DNA of 64,000 nucleotides from Methylomarinum sp. Ch1-1 (GTDB lineage Bacteria; Pseudomonadota; Gammaproteobacteria; Methylococcales; Methylomonadaceae): NCBI RefSeq assembly GCF_030717995.2, contig NZ_CP157742.1, forward strand, positions 1 to 64,000, in the 5' to 3' direction. A program made the position numbers and the translations under genes. Shown one piece after another: positions 8,722 to 17,895 of this stretch; position 1 is the first letter of the stretch, and every line of letters begins with the position of its first letter. The notes beneath the pieces were generated by a model. It was not told the origin of the DNA. It ran no database searches and was given only the letters and a program-made list of their open reading frames with translations.

Positions 8722-8757
8722 GTAAGCTGGGTTGAACAATGTGAAACCCAGCATTAC
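8722..8757. repeat. REP-like palindrome, left
   Basis: GTAAGCTGGGTT and AACCCAGCATTAC flank a short loop. A matching element lies at 9155-9190 on the other side of a REP-associated transposase remnant. REP sequences next to such a gene are typical. Confidence 0.65.
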
Positions 8758-8759
8758 AA

Positions 8760-9152
8760 TTATTCCCAATCCTGTTCGCTTAAGTCCGGTGAGGCCGCCC
8801 ATTCTTCGCTGTAAACCCCTAATTGAACCCAACGATGAATATCATCTACATGCCGCTGAAAATCTCTATCATCGCGGATTTGGTGTTCCTAATAACGGCG
8901 TTGCCATAGGCCTAGTTCTTTTTTACGCAATCGACTGTCGGATATTCTTTCGTCTTTCTCGATAGATCTGGAAAAATGCGATTTGATCAAACGCCAACGC
9001 AGCGGATAATCGTCGTCTTCTTCGGGTAATCGCCAAATACAGTGCAAATGTTCAGGTAATATCGCTATGACTTCGTTGAGCAAGATTGACGGTAAAGAAA
9101 TTAACGCCGCCTTTTGCATGGTTACGAATGTACGTGCGCATAATTGATTCAT
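8760..9152 (-). pseudogene. REP-associated tyrosine transposase (RAYT), decayed
   Basis: The frame contains ILPEHLHCIWRLPEEDDDYP and LRWRLIKSHFSR, the HUH region of TnpA-REP (Y1, IS200-like) proteins. It then reads LWQRRY followed by a TAG at 8889-8891, where the family has Trp. Beyond the stop the same frame continues EHQIRDDRDFQRHVDDIH and SEEWA to a TAA at 8760-8762. The HFNPVKHG segment is deleted and the N-terminus is replaced. RAYT proteins act on REP palindromes, and two such palindromes flank this gene. Confidence 0.75.
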
Positions 9153-9154
9153 TC

Positions 9155-9190
9155 ATAAGCTGGGTTTCATTATCATTCAACCCAGCCTAC
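9155..9190. repeat. REP-like palindrome, right
   Basis: AAGCTGGGTTT ... AACCCAGCCTAC, the partner of the element at 8722-8757. Together they bracket the RAYT remnant. Confidence 0.65.
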
Positions 9191-9289
9191 TTTTGCAAAC
9201 CCAACATCGGCTTATCGTCAATTTTCCAACATAAATAAAACTAGACCGATTGTCGCTTGTGGGTCGAAACCCACCAGTCAAAACATCCC

Positions 9290-9298
9290 CTCTAAGGG
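9290..9298. repeat. IS target site duplication, left (CTCTAAGGG)
   Basis: CTCTAAGGG immediately left of the element is repeated exactly at 10732-10740 on its right. Confidence 0.85.
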
Positions 9299-10731
9299 CA
9301 GCAATTCTCAATTTAGCCCAGGCTGGTAAACTAAGCCAATTTTTTCACCCGTTCACGGACGATGGCCTACCCTTTTATCGAGACAGAGACATTCACACAA
9401 GCGACCCTGATCAACAAAGTCAGGCAGCTCTTTGAAACATTGCCCGACGGCCGTAGCGGGAATGGCGTTTACCGGAAATACAGCATGGCGGATGCGGCGC
9501 TAAGCGCCTTTTCGGTATTTTTCATGCAATCGCCGTCCTTTCTGGAATATCAGAGGACGATGCAGAAAGAGCGGGGCAAAAATAACGCACAGAGTTTGTT
9601 TGGCGTGCATCAAATTCCCAGCGACAACCAGATTCGGAATCTGCTGGATGCGGTACCGCCCGAGGCCTTGTGGCCGTTGTACCGCTGGCTGTTGCAGGCA
9701 CTGGAAGGGCAAGGCAAGCTCAAAGAATTCCACGTGCTGGACAATAGTCTACTGGTGGCTTTGGATGGTGTGGAATACTTTAGTTCGCAAAAGGTTCATT
9801 GTGAATGCTGCTCGACGAAAACGCTGAAAAACGGTGTGACCCAATATACTCACAGTGCGGTGACGCCAGTGATTGTTTCGCCGCATCAAGCGGAGGTCAT
9901 TCCGTTGGCGCCTGAATTTATTGCACCGCAAGACGGAAACGATAAGCAAGATTATGAACTGGCTGCTGCGCGGCGTTGGTTGGCGCGCGAAAACGGCTAT
10001 TTGCCAAAAAACGTGACGTTTTTAGGCGACGATTTATATTGCAAGCAGCCTTTTTGCGAAGTCCTCAAGCAACAGGGGCGGCATTTCATTCTGGTCTGCA
10101 AACCGGAATCCCATCAAACCCTCTACGAGTGGGTCGAGGATTTTCAACGGCTCGGGCAGGTCGAAGTGGTCGAAAAACAGCGCTGGACAGGCAAGCAACG
10201 ACTGATCGAACGCTACCGCATCGCCCATCAAGTGCCGTTACGCGACAGCGATGATGCGCTACTGGTAAATTGGTGCGAAATCGAGATCACCGATGAGCAA
10301 GGCCGTGTCGTTTATCGCAATGCGTTCGCCACGGATTATGCCTTAGATGCGCAGAATGTGGTTGAAATCGTCCGCGCCGGCCGCACCCGTTGGAAAATAG
10401 AAAACGAAAACAACAACACCTTGAAAACCAAGGGCTATCACTTCGCGCACAACTTCGGTCACGGTAAAAAGCACCTCGCCGCTTTGTTGGCCAGTTTAAT
10501 CATCCTGGCTTTTCTGGTTCATACGGTGTTGCAATGGTTCGACCAATGCTATCGTTTGCTGCGCGAAGAGCTGCCCAGTCGGAAAACGTTTTTTAACGAT
10601 TTAAGGGCGCTCACGCGCTATGTTTGTTTCGATAGCTGGCAGCATTTGATGGAATTGATGTTGGAAGGGCTGGATATTCCCATTCCTCAGAACCCGGATT
10701 TATGCTGAGTTTCTTAAATTGAGAATTGCTG
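9299..10731 (+). mobile_element. IS4-like insertion sequence, complete
   Basis: The element is 1433 bp. Perfect 17 bp ends are CAGCAATTCTCAATTTA on the left and TAAATTGAGAATTGCTG on the right, bounded by the 9 bp duplication CTCTAAGGG. One intact transposase gene is inside. The right end of a second copy is at 1-100. I cannot place it in a named IS family with certainty. Confidence 0.9.
9362..10708 (+). CDS. DDE transposase of IS4-like element
   Basis: A 448-residue transposase. It has an N-terminal helical domain, a first catalytic Asp in the VLDNSLLVALDGVEYFSS region (about 120-140), a zinc-like CECC motif, a second Asp in LGDDLYCKQPFC and a C-terminal WKIENENNNTLKTKGYHFAHNFGHG (Glu). The layout fits the IS4/DDE_Tnp_1 superfamily. 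It is intact and fills the element. Confidence 0.88.
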   Translation: MAYPFIETETFTQATLINKVRQLFETLPDGRSGNGVYRKYSMADAALSAFSVFFMQSPSFLEYQRTMQKERGKNNAQSLFGVHQIPSDNQIRNLLDAVPPEALWPLYRWLLQALEGQGKLKEFHVLDNSLLVALDGVEYFSSQKVHCECCSTKTLKNGVTQYTHSAVTPVIVSPHQAEVIPLAPEFIAPQDGNDKQDYELAAARRWLARENGYLPKNVTFLGDDLYCKQPFCEVLKQQGRHFILVCKPESHQTLYEWVEDFQRLGQVEVVEKQRWTGKQRLIERYRIAHQVPLRDSDDALLVNWCEIEITDEQGRVVYRNAFATDYALDAQNVVEIVRAGRTRWKIENENNNTLKTKGYHFAHNFGHGKKHLAALLASLIILAFLVHTVLQWFDQCYRLLREELPSRKTFFNDLRALTRYVCFDSWQHLMELMLEGLDIPIPQNPDLC

Positions 10732-10740
10732 CTCTAAGGG

Positions 10741-11016
10741 GTTTGAAGTCCAATGGGACGAAAACGTACGTTAGCGGCTAATATAATTCGCTTACGGGTT
10801 TATCTCAAGCAGACTGACGGGACAACACCGGCCAAGACGAGACATCCAGCCTGCAGTCCCGAAAGTCTGGTTTAGGCTGTTGGCAGTCATTCAAGTTCGT
10901 CGACCAAATGACAGCCGAGTCTTTACCTGTCATTCACCGCTTGCCCATGTGGATGGCTAAAGTTGCACATAAACCGGTCGTTCAATCGCAGTTGGCAGGA
11001 CGCTCCGCGCTAAGCC
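10741..11016. other. Intergenic stretch, nothing recognised
   Basis: About 275 bp between the IS target duplication and the helicase gene. No gene, tRNA or clear repeat was found. It marks the edge of the GC-rich Gabija-like module. Confidence 0.5.
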
Positions 11017-12894
11017 TTAGCCCAGATGCTCAGCGCCTCGGATTACGGCCTCGGGGAATAGATTCTGCGCAACGATCGCGGTGCGGGCTGTTGCGACATC
11101 GGGCACAAAGACTACGACTGCCAGGTCCTTCATCGCACGTGAGCAGCACACATAGAATAGGCGACGGGTTCGATCGAGTACGGACTCTTCACCTGCCGCT
11201 ATGTTTGCTTCGTCCTTGTCCGAGAGAGGGACGTACCCAAGATACTTCCCATAAGAATACTGCCGAAAGCCAGCTTCCTCATCGTCGATGACGACCAATA
11301 CGCGCTCAAATTGGGCACCCTTCACTCCATGATGCGTCGCGAACGGTGACTCTTCTGTGAAGTAGCGCCGATAGGCCCAGAGTTCGTCGACACCGCATGC
11401 CAGGTAGGCTTGAACGTTCTCGAAGCCGCTGCTGCCGTCATCCACTGGCTCTGCAACCAGATGCATGGCGAAGCGGTCGTCGAGACGCAGCAACTCGTTA
11501 TCTCGCACATGCGTCAAGACATCTCGGATGGTCGCCTGCGATCCTGCTGCCAACAAAGCGACGAGCCTGTCGAGCGCTTGTTGTAGCGCTGTAAGAACGG
11601 GGGCCGTCGCTTGCCCTCGAAGCCGCGCCGGTTCAAGCTTCGGACATTCACTGCGCAAGGTCGAAATCACTGTGAACCGATCGCCCGCTCGTGCCGCGAC
11701 AACGAGCGGGAGTATGTGCTGGACAATTGGACGAAGCGGCCAGGCAGTGCCATCGCTCAGCCCTTCACTCAGACTCAAAGGTGCTCGGTCATTGAGCGCA
11801 GCATACAGACTAGGGAACCCGAGCCGGTTGGCTGCCATACGGTGCACCAGCACAAGCAGGCGGACATCGCCTTCCCGCACATCGCTTAGCCACAACTCAT
11901 CACCGGTTTCGACTGCTAACCACTGCCTAACGGCAGAGAGGCGCTCACTCCGATCCGCATCCGCCGGCAGGATGAACATATTGGAAGTGCCGGCAACCGG
12001 CTGTTCGATGCCATCAATGGTCATTGTCCGACCACGCACCTGCTCCAAGCCGTCGCCAGTGGCGCGGATTTCATTGATGACCCCGAGCACTGATGTCGGG
12101 CACCGGAAGTTCTCGGGCTTTGTTATCTCCGCCCAGCCGTCGTTCAGCGGGACAGCGCCTGCTCCGCTCATGTAGATCTTCTGCATCGGGTCTCCGAAGA
12201 ACCCGACGCACAGACCAGGATGTTCGCCCACAATGTGCCGTAACGCCTCGACGACCTCCGGATTGGTGTCTTGGCTCTCATCGACAAAGATGTAGGGAAA
12301 GCGCTTAGCGACGAGTTGCCTCAGCAGCGGATGCGCTGCGACACAGGCTGGGGTGAGCTTGAGGATATCGTCGTGGCCAAGAATGCCTTCAGCGTAGCTG
12401 CTGCCGGTGCCGTAGACGAACTTCTCTACTTCACCGATCGCAGACAGCTCAACCTCGAGATCCGCGATCTCCTGTTCGAGGCGGGCCTTCGTTTTCACCT
12501 GAGTCCGAGGCTTGTCGTAGTGTGCTCGTCGCTCCGCGATCTTTTCATCGATGCGGGTGGCTACCCAAGTTGCGATATCCGAATGGAACGGCCGGATGAC
12601 TGACCACAGGAAACTATGGATGGTCGAGATGTGGAATAGCGGCGAGACGCCGACGTCGGCCGAAATCTCACCGACGGCGACTTCGGTATATGTGATGCAG
12701 GCGATTTGCTGTCCAGCGCTGCGCAGGGCGGGACCGCGGGTCTCGGCTAAGTGCGCGATAGCCTTGATCAGCGAGGTCGTCTTCCCCGATCCCGCACCGG
12801 CGACCATGACAAACGAGCGTGGTGGCGTCTGATCGAGACACGCGCGAACATCTAGATCGGCTTGCGTGTCAGGACTGCCGATCCGGCTCGTCAT
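11017..12894 (-). CDS. gajB: UvrD/Rep-type helicase of a Gabija-like module (GajB-like)
   Basis: A 625-residue superfamily 1 helicase-like ATPase. Walker A is VAGAGSGKTTSLIKAI (about residue 33) and ITYTEVAVGEI corresponds to motif Ia. YIFVDESQDTNPEVVEAL is Walker B/motif II and FFGDPMQKIY is motif III. The C-terminal THHGVKGAQFERVLVVIDDEE and RLFYVCCSRAMKDL regions match motifs V and VI. The ATG overlaps the upstream nuclease stop by 4 bp, so the two are translationally coupled. In Gabija, GajB pairs with GajA for anti-phage DNA cleavage; this protein is longer than the roughly 500-residue reference. GC content is clearly higher than the surroundings, suggesting transfer as a unit. Confidence 0.8.
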   Translation of the reverse strand: MTSRIGSPDTQADLDVRACLDQTPPRSFVMVAGAGSGKTTSLIKAIAHLAETRGPALRSAGQQIACITYTEVAVGEISADVGVSPLFHISTIHSFLWSVIRPFHSDIATWVATRIDEKIAERRAHYDKPRTQVKTKARLEQEIADLEVELSAIGEVEKFVYGTGSSYAEGILGHDDILKLTPACVAAHPLLRQLVAKRFPYIFVDESQDTNPEVVEALRHIVGEHPGLCVGFFGDPMQKIYMSGAGAVPLNDGWAEITKPENFRCPTSVLGVINEIRATGDGLEQVRGRTMTIDGIEQPVAGTSNMFILPADADRSERLSAVRQWLAVETGDELWLSDVREGDVRLLVLVHRMAANRLGFPSLYAALNDRAPLSLSEGLSDGTAWPLRPIVQHILPLVVAARAGDRFTVISTLRSECPKLEPARLRGQATAPVLTALQQALDRLVALLAAGSQATIRDVLTHVRDNELLRLDDRFAMHLVAEPVDDGSSGFENVQAYLACGVDELWAYRRYFTEESPFATHHGVKGAQFERVLVVIDDEEAGFRQYSYGKYLGYVPLSDKDEANIAAGEESVLDRTRRLFYVCCSRAMKDLAVVVFVPDVATARTAIVAQNLFPEAVIRGAEHLG

Positions 12895-15224
12895 GCTGGT
12901 ACCTCGTCGCCGGCGGCGGCCGACGCACTCTGGGGCGCGTCATCATGCGGCTGCTCCTCTTCTGTATTATCGTCCGGCTCCGGCGGCGCGATCTCGGTCT
13001 CAAGCCAGCTCAGGCCCTCGGCGATATAGGTCGGGACCGACCAACTGCTCGGATCTTCGGCAAGCAAGGCGAGCGCGAAGTCGGTCTTGCTGAAGCTCTT
13101 AGCCTGCACGCGCTTGTGGATGCGCTCCGCAAGCGTGGTCAGGTTCTTCTCGTCGGCCTTAGCGATGCGGAGCTGAAGCGGCTTACGATTCTTGTCCTGG
13201 CACCATTCAAGATTTTCGAGCGCGAACGCTTCCTCCAGCGTGCGCCCGGCGAGCGCCAGGGTCTCTCCGCCCCAAGTGACATCGGTCCGGCACTGATAGG
13301 CAACTCGTACCAAAGCGTCATTGTCGTTCGTCCTCGCCTGAATCTTCTGCTCAGCCGTCGCCTCCCACAGAGCGGCGACCGTGTCGTATTTCGGTAGCCA
13401 TTGGAGCAAAGTCTGGTTGGACGTCGCCGCACCCGGATGACCGGCGATGCACGCCTTCCCGGGCTTTTCCGCCGTCACAAGCACATCCTCCTCGTCATCG
13501 TCTATGTCCTCAGCATCAACGCCGGCAGCCTGCGCGTTCTCGGCGGCGGGTTCCGCAGCTTCCGGTTGACCAACGGGTGCAACACCCTCGCCATCCTGCC
13601 CCAGTGGACCGAACACGCTGTCGAGATCCGTGATGATGAGCGTCGTCAGTCCGAGAAACTCGATCAGCGCCTTGAATCGGTAGCCGAACGCCCCGCCTAT
13701 CTCTAGGACGGTGAGATAGGTCGATTGCAGCCGCGGCGCGGCATTGGCGATCATCTGCGGCAATAGCAGCCGTTCGACATTGCCTTCGACCAGCACGGCG
13801 CCGTCGGCGAAGAACAGATCGCAGTGCGCGAGTTTCAAATAGCGTTCGAGGAAGCTCCGGATGTCCGGATCGGTGCTGTCGTAAAAAACCGAGAGGTTGA
13901 GCACATCGGAGGTCGACACATTCTGCGCACGGCTTCGACGAAAATAGCGGATCGGCCGGAAGCCTCGTTCGTAAAGAATATGAGTCGAGTGGGTCGTGAC
14001 GACGACCTGGCTCGTATAGTGCGGGCGGTCCTCGCCCTTGAGCGTTAGGATGTCCATCACCTTGCGGATGAAGGCTTGTTGAAGCTGGGCATGGAGGTGC
14101 GCCTCGGGCTCCTCGATGAAGATCAGGTGGACCGGCGGACGGTTTTCCTCGATCGCCAGCCATTGAGCGTGGAGGTCGAGCAGCTCGACGACCATGAAGA
14201 TGAGGTTTTTGAAGCCGAGGCCGTTATACCGATCGGGCAAGGTAGGTGGGTCGGGATTCCCGTCATCGGCTCCCAATGCATAATGGACGATTGCACCATC
14301 TCGACCGTTCATAATCTGGGCCGGGTCGAGGGCCGAGCGAATCATCATGCGTGGGTTTGAGAGGCCCGGATAACCGAGCTTCGACAAACTCTTGAGCGTC
14401 GGCTCGAACACTCGTTCGAGATGCTCATTAAGCGAGACTTCGGATGCTGCGAGGGCGCGCAACGCCTCGATATCTTCGCCTTTTTGTTCGAGGTTGTGCC
14501 CGTAGAAGCGACTGAGCACTCTGGAGAGATCCTCGGCGCGAGAGCCACCTGGACTGTCCGAGAGATGGCGCTGCGCGTTCAAGAAGTCAATATGGAGAAG
14601 GCCGTTCAAAATCTCACGACCGCTCCGATCGCGACCGGTGAGAGAGGCTGGTTCATAGCCAGCTTCTGCGACCATGTTCACATCGAACCGTGCCGTATCG
14701 AGTACGAAATAGCGCAGCTCATATTCGTCATGTAGCCTGTCGCGAAGGAACTCCCGCAGGTTACGTGGCGAGGGATCGAAGACGGATACTCCATCTTCAC
14801 CCTTAGCGACTGCATCTAGCACGCGCTGGCGCACTTCGACATAGCGTGCATGCGTCGCTGCAGGATTACTGGGCACATAGGCAACGCGCATCCCCACCAG
14901 CTTGCCTTCCCAAGCAAGGCTGGGAAGAAGATCGATGACGCGGTGAACATCGTCCGGACCGATTTCGAACCAGACGTCGATTTCCATCGTGGGAAGGCAC
15001 GCCTCGCCCTCACCCTTACCGAACGCAACGATGTCGGTCCAAAGTTCGGCGCTAAAGTCGTGTATGTTGAAGCGGCCACTGCTAGTGAACAGCTGGAGTG
15101 CGTGCCCGACCGATGTCTTGCCGCTGTTGTTAGAACCGACAAAAATAGAAATGTCGGAAGCAAGATCAATTACAACGTTTCGCAGCCGCCTGAAATTCCG
15201 GACAGCAAGCTTCTTCAAATGCAT
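12891..15224 (-). CDS. gajA: OLD-family ATPase-TOPRIM nuclease of a Gabija-like module (GajA-like)
   Basis: A 777-residue protein. An N-terminal ABC-type ATPase has Walker A VGSNNSGKTSVGHALQLF (about residues 31-48) and Walker B LIFIEEPEAHLHAQLQQA, followed by a VVVTTHSTHIL switch. The C-terminal TOPRIM domain has the metal-binding Glu in GAVLVEGNVERLLLP and the DxD in LIITDLDSVFG. An acidic, Ala/Glu-rich linker of about 45 residues follows the TOPRIM DxD. Class 2 OLD proteins next to a UvrD-like helicase define the Gabija type. The family norm is about 580 residues, so this is an enlarged version. The start ATG (15222-15224) opens the module. Confidence 0.82.
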   Translation of the reverse strand: MHLKKLAVRNFRRLRNVVIDLASDISIFVGSNNSGKTSVGHALQLFTSSGRFNIHDFSAELWTDIVAFGKGEGEACLPTMEIDVWFEIGPDDVHRVIDLLPSLAWEGKLVGMRVAYVPSNPAATHARYVEVRQRVLDAVAKGEDGVSVFDPSPRNLREFLRDRLHDEYELRYFVLDTARFDVNMVAEAGYEPASLTGRDRSGREILNGLLHIDFLNAQRHLSDSPGGSRAEDLSRVLSRFYGHNLEQKGEDIEALRALAASEVSLNEHLERVFEPTLKSLSKLGYPGLSNPRMMIRSALDPAQIMNGRDGAIVHYALGADDGNPDPPTLPDRYNGLGFKNLIFMVVELLDLHAQWLAIEENRPPVHLIFIEEPEAHLHAQLQQAFIRKVMDILTLKGEDRPHYTSQVVVTTHSTHILYERGFRPIRYFRRSRAQNVSTSDVLNLSVFYDSTDPDIRSFLERYLKLAHCDLFFADGAVLVEGNVERLLLPQMIANAAPRLQSTYLTVLEIGGAFGYRFKALIEFLGLTTLIITDLDSVFGPLGQDGEGVAPVGQPEAAEPAAENAQAAGVDAEDIDDDEEDVLVTAEKPGKACIAGHPGAATSNQTLLQWLPKYDTVAALWEATAEQKIQARTNDNDALVRVAYQCRTDVTWGGETLALAGRTLEEAFALENLEWCQDKNRKPLQLRIAKADEKNLTTLAERIHKRVQAKSFSKTDFALALLAEDPSSWSVPTYIAEGLSWLETEIAPPEPDDNTEEEQPHDDAPQSASAAAGDEVPA

Positions 15225-15603
15225 ACTTTCTCCTAGTTATTGGGCCATCCTGCTGATCCGATTGGCAGCGGCTTTTTAAACTCTCTATATATCCCATTTC
15301 ACGAAACGAAAGTGCTAGGGAAGTTCTGCTGAACGCGGTCGTTTGCTCCGAAAGACCAAGCCGTGCCCAATGACGCAAAGGGCGCATCATCTTCCACCTC
15401 GTAACATGCTACGAAAGACTGCTTTTCAACAAATCCTTGTCACACCATTCAGAAACATTTCGGTCAGCTCAGGGTCGTAACCTGATGGTCGGATTATTTC
15501 AAATGAATCATTGCCAGCGGCCGCTTTCGAGAAATTTTGCCTGGCCGGATTTTGTCGAAACCGTAAGCTTCTGTTCAAATTCTCCCGCTCTGCTAGTCTT
15601 AAT
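15225..15603. other. Intergenic stretch upstream of the defence module
   Basis: It should hold the promoter of the gajA-like operon (reading left), but I see no convincing -10/-35 pair. It contains one copy of the 73 bp repeat (15516-15588). Nothing else is recognised. Confidence 0.45.
15516..15588. repeat. 73 bp direct repeat, left copy
   Basis: It starts AGCGGCCGCTTT and includes TGGCCGGATTTTGT and TTCTGTTCAAA, ending CTCCCGC. The copy at 20887-20959 is about 85% identical by eye in the same orientation. The pair brackets two toxin-antitoxin modules, an integrase and an IS4 element. Confidence 0.65.
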
Positions 15604-15897
15604 TTAGTAACCCGCTTCTTTCTGGTGTCGAAAGGCGAGTACATAAAGGGCATTATCCTCCGGTTCGTAACGATAGAGTGCCACATAACCGGAATCGCCG
15701 AATGGAATGCGTAATTCGCGCAATTCTGGAAGCTCTTCCCACGGCCGGCCCAGTTCGGGTTCTGTTTCCAGGAGTTCAAAGTGCTGGGCAATTGCCCGCG
15801 CGGCTCTTGCCGCGGCCAACCGATTTTTTTCGGCTAAAAAGAGCCGACAGCGCTCCAAACCTTGAGCCGCTCCTTCGGTAATCATTATTCGTGGCAC
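15604..15897 (-). CDS. RelE/ParE-family toxin
   Basis: A 97-residue protein typical in size for ParE/RelE toxins, with ARAARAIAQHFELLETEPELG in the helical part and RELRIPFGDSGYVALYRYEPE in the C-terminal sheet. The start overlaps the end of the antitoxin gene by 13 bp. ParE-type members poison gyrase and RelE types cleave mRNA; the sequence alone does not tell which. It is probably repressed by the antitoxin-toxin complex binding upstream. Confidence 0.85.
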   Translation of the reverse strand: MPRIMITEGAAQGLERCRLFLAEKNRLAAARAARAIAQHFELLETEPELGRPWEELPELRELRIPFGDSGYVALYRYEPEDNALYVLAFRHQKEAGY

Positions 15898-16157
15898 TCG
15901 GGGACCGCTTGCTCATGCGCTGTCCCCCAGGTGCTCAGCCAATCGCGTACTTCCTGGCCCGTTAAATGTTGGCCCGTTTCTTGATAGGCCTGCCAGGCCG
16001 CCAAGGCCTCCTGTTTGAAGCGTTCTCGGGCTTCTTCGCGTTCCACATAGTCGCGAATGGCTTCGCGCATAATCCAATGCGATGACCGGTGCCGCAGCTC
16101 AGCCAAGTGCTGAATTCGACGTTTCAAGTCCGCATCGAGTTTAACCGATGTTGCCAT
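15885..16157 (-). CDS. Ribbon-helix-helix (CopG/ParD-type) antitoxin
   Basis: A 90-residue protein. Residues 1-45 form a CopG-like ribbon-helix-helix: TSVKLDADLKRRIQHLAELR and then HWIMREAIRDYVERE. The acidic/aromatic C-terminal tail would wrap the toxin. It precedes and overlaps the toxin gene, the usual order for ParD-ParE. It is expected to bind its own promoter at about 16160-16200. Confidence 0.85.
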   Translation of the reverse strand: MATSVKLDADLKRRIQHLAELRHRSSHWIMREAIRDYVEREEARERFKQEALAAWQAYQETGQHLTGQEVRDWLSTWGTAHEQAVPECHE

Positions 16158-16262
16158 AGTGATTCGCCTCGTTATTAAAAGGTAGTACTATTGAATACTC
16201 TAGCATAGGGGGCCGACTTTTCCCAGAAAAACGTCCGCGCAGTTGTAGTTTTGGCGCCGCCC

Positions 16263-16300
16263 ATTTTAGGTCCTATAATGTATTTTATCGGACCTAAAAT
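16263..16300. promoter_or_regulatory. 11 bp inverted repeat around a TATAATG box
   Basis: ATTTTAGGTCC (16263-16273) and GGACCTAAAAT (16290-16300) are perfectly complementary. The spacer starts TATAATG, a consensus -10 box, for transcription toward the integrase at 16354. It is a candidate operator or recombinase-binding site between the divergent antitoxin and integrase genes. Confidence 0.55.
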
Positions 16301-16353
16301 TACCCCCCCAAACTCATCCATCAATTCCGCCACTATATAAGGTATAAATCGCG

Positions 16354-17325
16354 ATGACCGACTTGCTGCTGAAAAATCCCGAACGCGCCCTCACCGCGAA
16401 ACAATTTCAACAGTTAGCCGAGGTGCCGCCGGAACTCGAATGGTTCGCCAATCTCGCTTCGGAAAAAACCCGCAAAGCTTACCGAAACGACATTCGCGAT
16501 TTCACCCAATTCATCGGCATTCAAAATCCGACTGAGTTTCGGATCGTCACCCGCTCCCATGTCATCGCCTGGCGCAAGGCGCTGGAAGCGAATAATCTGT
16601 CCGACGCGTCGATCCGGCGCAAGCTCTCGGCACTGTCGTCGCTGTTTGAGTCTCTGTGCGAGCACAACGCGGTGACGCATAATCCGGTCAAAGGCGTGAA
16701 GCGGCCCGCCGCTAATAATAACGAAGGCAAAACCCCGGCCTTGAGCAACGACCAGGCCCGGCAATTGCTGGAAGCACCGCCTGAGGACACGGTGAAAGGC
16801 CGTCGAGATCGAGCCATCTTGGCCATTCTGCTCTATCATGGCCTGCGCCGGCAGGAACTGTGCACTCTGCGGGTCAAGGATTACCAACGAAGATCCGGCG
16901 TGATGATGTTCCACGTCCACGGCAAACGCAAAAAGGAACGCTTCGTGCCAGTGGAGCCGAAAACTCAACGCTTGCTCGCCGAGTATCTGGAGATGACCGG
17001 CCACGGTACGACGGACCTGGACGGCGCATTATTTCGGCCGGTGAAAAACAACGCGACGGGCGATCTCACTAAATCGCTCAATCCGCGTTCCGTCTATCGT
17101 AATGTGGTGATTTTCTATGCCAAGCAAGTCGGTATTACGGTGGATACCCATGGCTTCTGCGTGCACTCGCTGCGCGCGACTGCCGCGACCAATGCGTTGG
17201 ATCACAAAGCCGACATCGCCAAAGTCCAGGAATGGTTAGGCCATGCCAACGTGTCGACCACCCGGCTTTACGATAAGCGGAATAGCCGGCCGGAAGACAG
17301 TCCGAGTTTTAAGGTGGAGTATTAG
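16354..17325 (+). CDS. Tyrosine recombinase / integrase
   Basis: A 323-residue XerC/D-like recombinase of full length. The core-binding SAM-like domain is at about residues 25-115 ([18 protein letters not shown]). The catalytic domain has Arg in [15 protein letters not shown], Lys in [23 protein letters not shown] (His-x-x-Arg), LGHANVST (His) and the nucleophile in RLYDKR. No frameshift is seen, so it may be active. It lies inside a segment flanked by 73 bp direct repeats. Confidence 0.92.
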   Translation: MTDLLLKNPERALTAKQFQQLAEVPPELEWFANLASEKTRKAYRNDIRDFTQFIGIQNPTEFRIVTRSHVIAWRKALEANNLSDASIRRKLSALSSLFESLCEHNAVTHNPVKGVKRPAANNNEGKTPALSNDQARQLLEAPPEDTVKGRRDRAILAILLYHGLRRQELCTLRVKDYQRRSGVMMFHVHGKRKKERFVPVEPKTQRLLAEYLEMTGHGTTDLDGALFRPVKNNATGDLTKSLNPRSVYRNVVIFYAKQVGITVDTHGFCVHSLRATAATNALDHKADIAKVQEWLGHANVSTTRLYDKRNSRPEDSPSFKVEY

Positions 17326-17339
17326 ATGGCTGTTGCCGT

Positions 17340-17480
17340 TTTGTGATTTTCCCTTTAATTTCAATGTCCTTGCCTCAAAGCGCTGAATAGTTTGATTATT
17401 ACCTCGACTGAAAACTTTTGCCAGCGCTCGCTCTTTAAAGTCCTCAGAATATCTTGTATAGGTTTCATCTCTAATCTCAA
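17340..17480 (-). pseudogene. Remnant of an IS3/IS66-type orfA (helix-turn-helix)
   Basis: The minus strand reads YTRYSEDFKERALAKVFSRG, the start of a transposase orfA-type helix-turn-helix protein. After it the frame degenerates and no orfB follows. It is only a fragment. Confidence 0.45.
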
Positions 17481-17706
17481 ATTTTATTTTGTTCAAAAAT
17501 TTGAGACGACAAACATCGCCAGGCCGCAATCACATTTCATAACCTGTTTGTGCAATGGCATGAGATGCTGTTTTCCGTACGCTGAACAGGTCTTCGTCGC
17601 TTGATCCAGATGGAGACCGGTGCGGATGATTTATCCTACACCTCTACTCAGGGGTTCTAATCAAGGGGAAAATGAAGAATTTCGCAATTTGGGTAAATTT
17701 GTGTCT

Positions 17707-17745
17707 AGCGTTGTTCAACAGTATTAAATTTTGTTGAACAACGCT
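17707..17745. repeat. 14 bp perfect inverted repeat
   Basis: AGCGTTGTTCAACA (17707-17720) and TGTTGAACAACGCT (17732-17745) are separated by 11 AT-rich bases. There is no T-run beside it, so it is not a plain terminator. It could be an operator or the end of a lost element. Confidence 0.5.
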
Positions 17746-17895
17746 GTACCTTGGTGATCTTGGGTTTCGAGTGGGGAAACGGCCCGGCCGGAACAAGAGG
17801 TTTTTGATGCCGCTTGCACTAGGCTTCTCACCGAGCTGGAGCCTCTGATGATCCGGACATTGCCTTCGGGCTTTGTGAGCTAGGCATGGGTTGTC

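Noticed and set aside
11465-14163. Long antisense frames in the Gabija-like region
   Set aside because: The high GC content lowers stop frequency; the minus-strand helicase and nuclease carry all motifs.
15426-15791. 121-residue minus-strand frame
   Set aside because: Shadow of the ParE/RelE toxin gene and of the 73 bp repeat.
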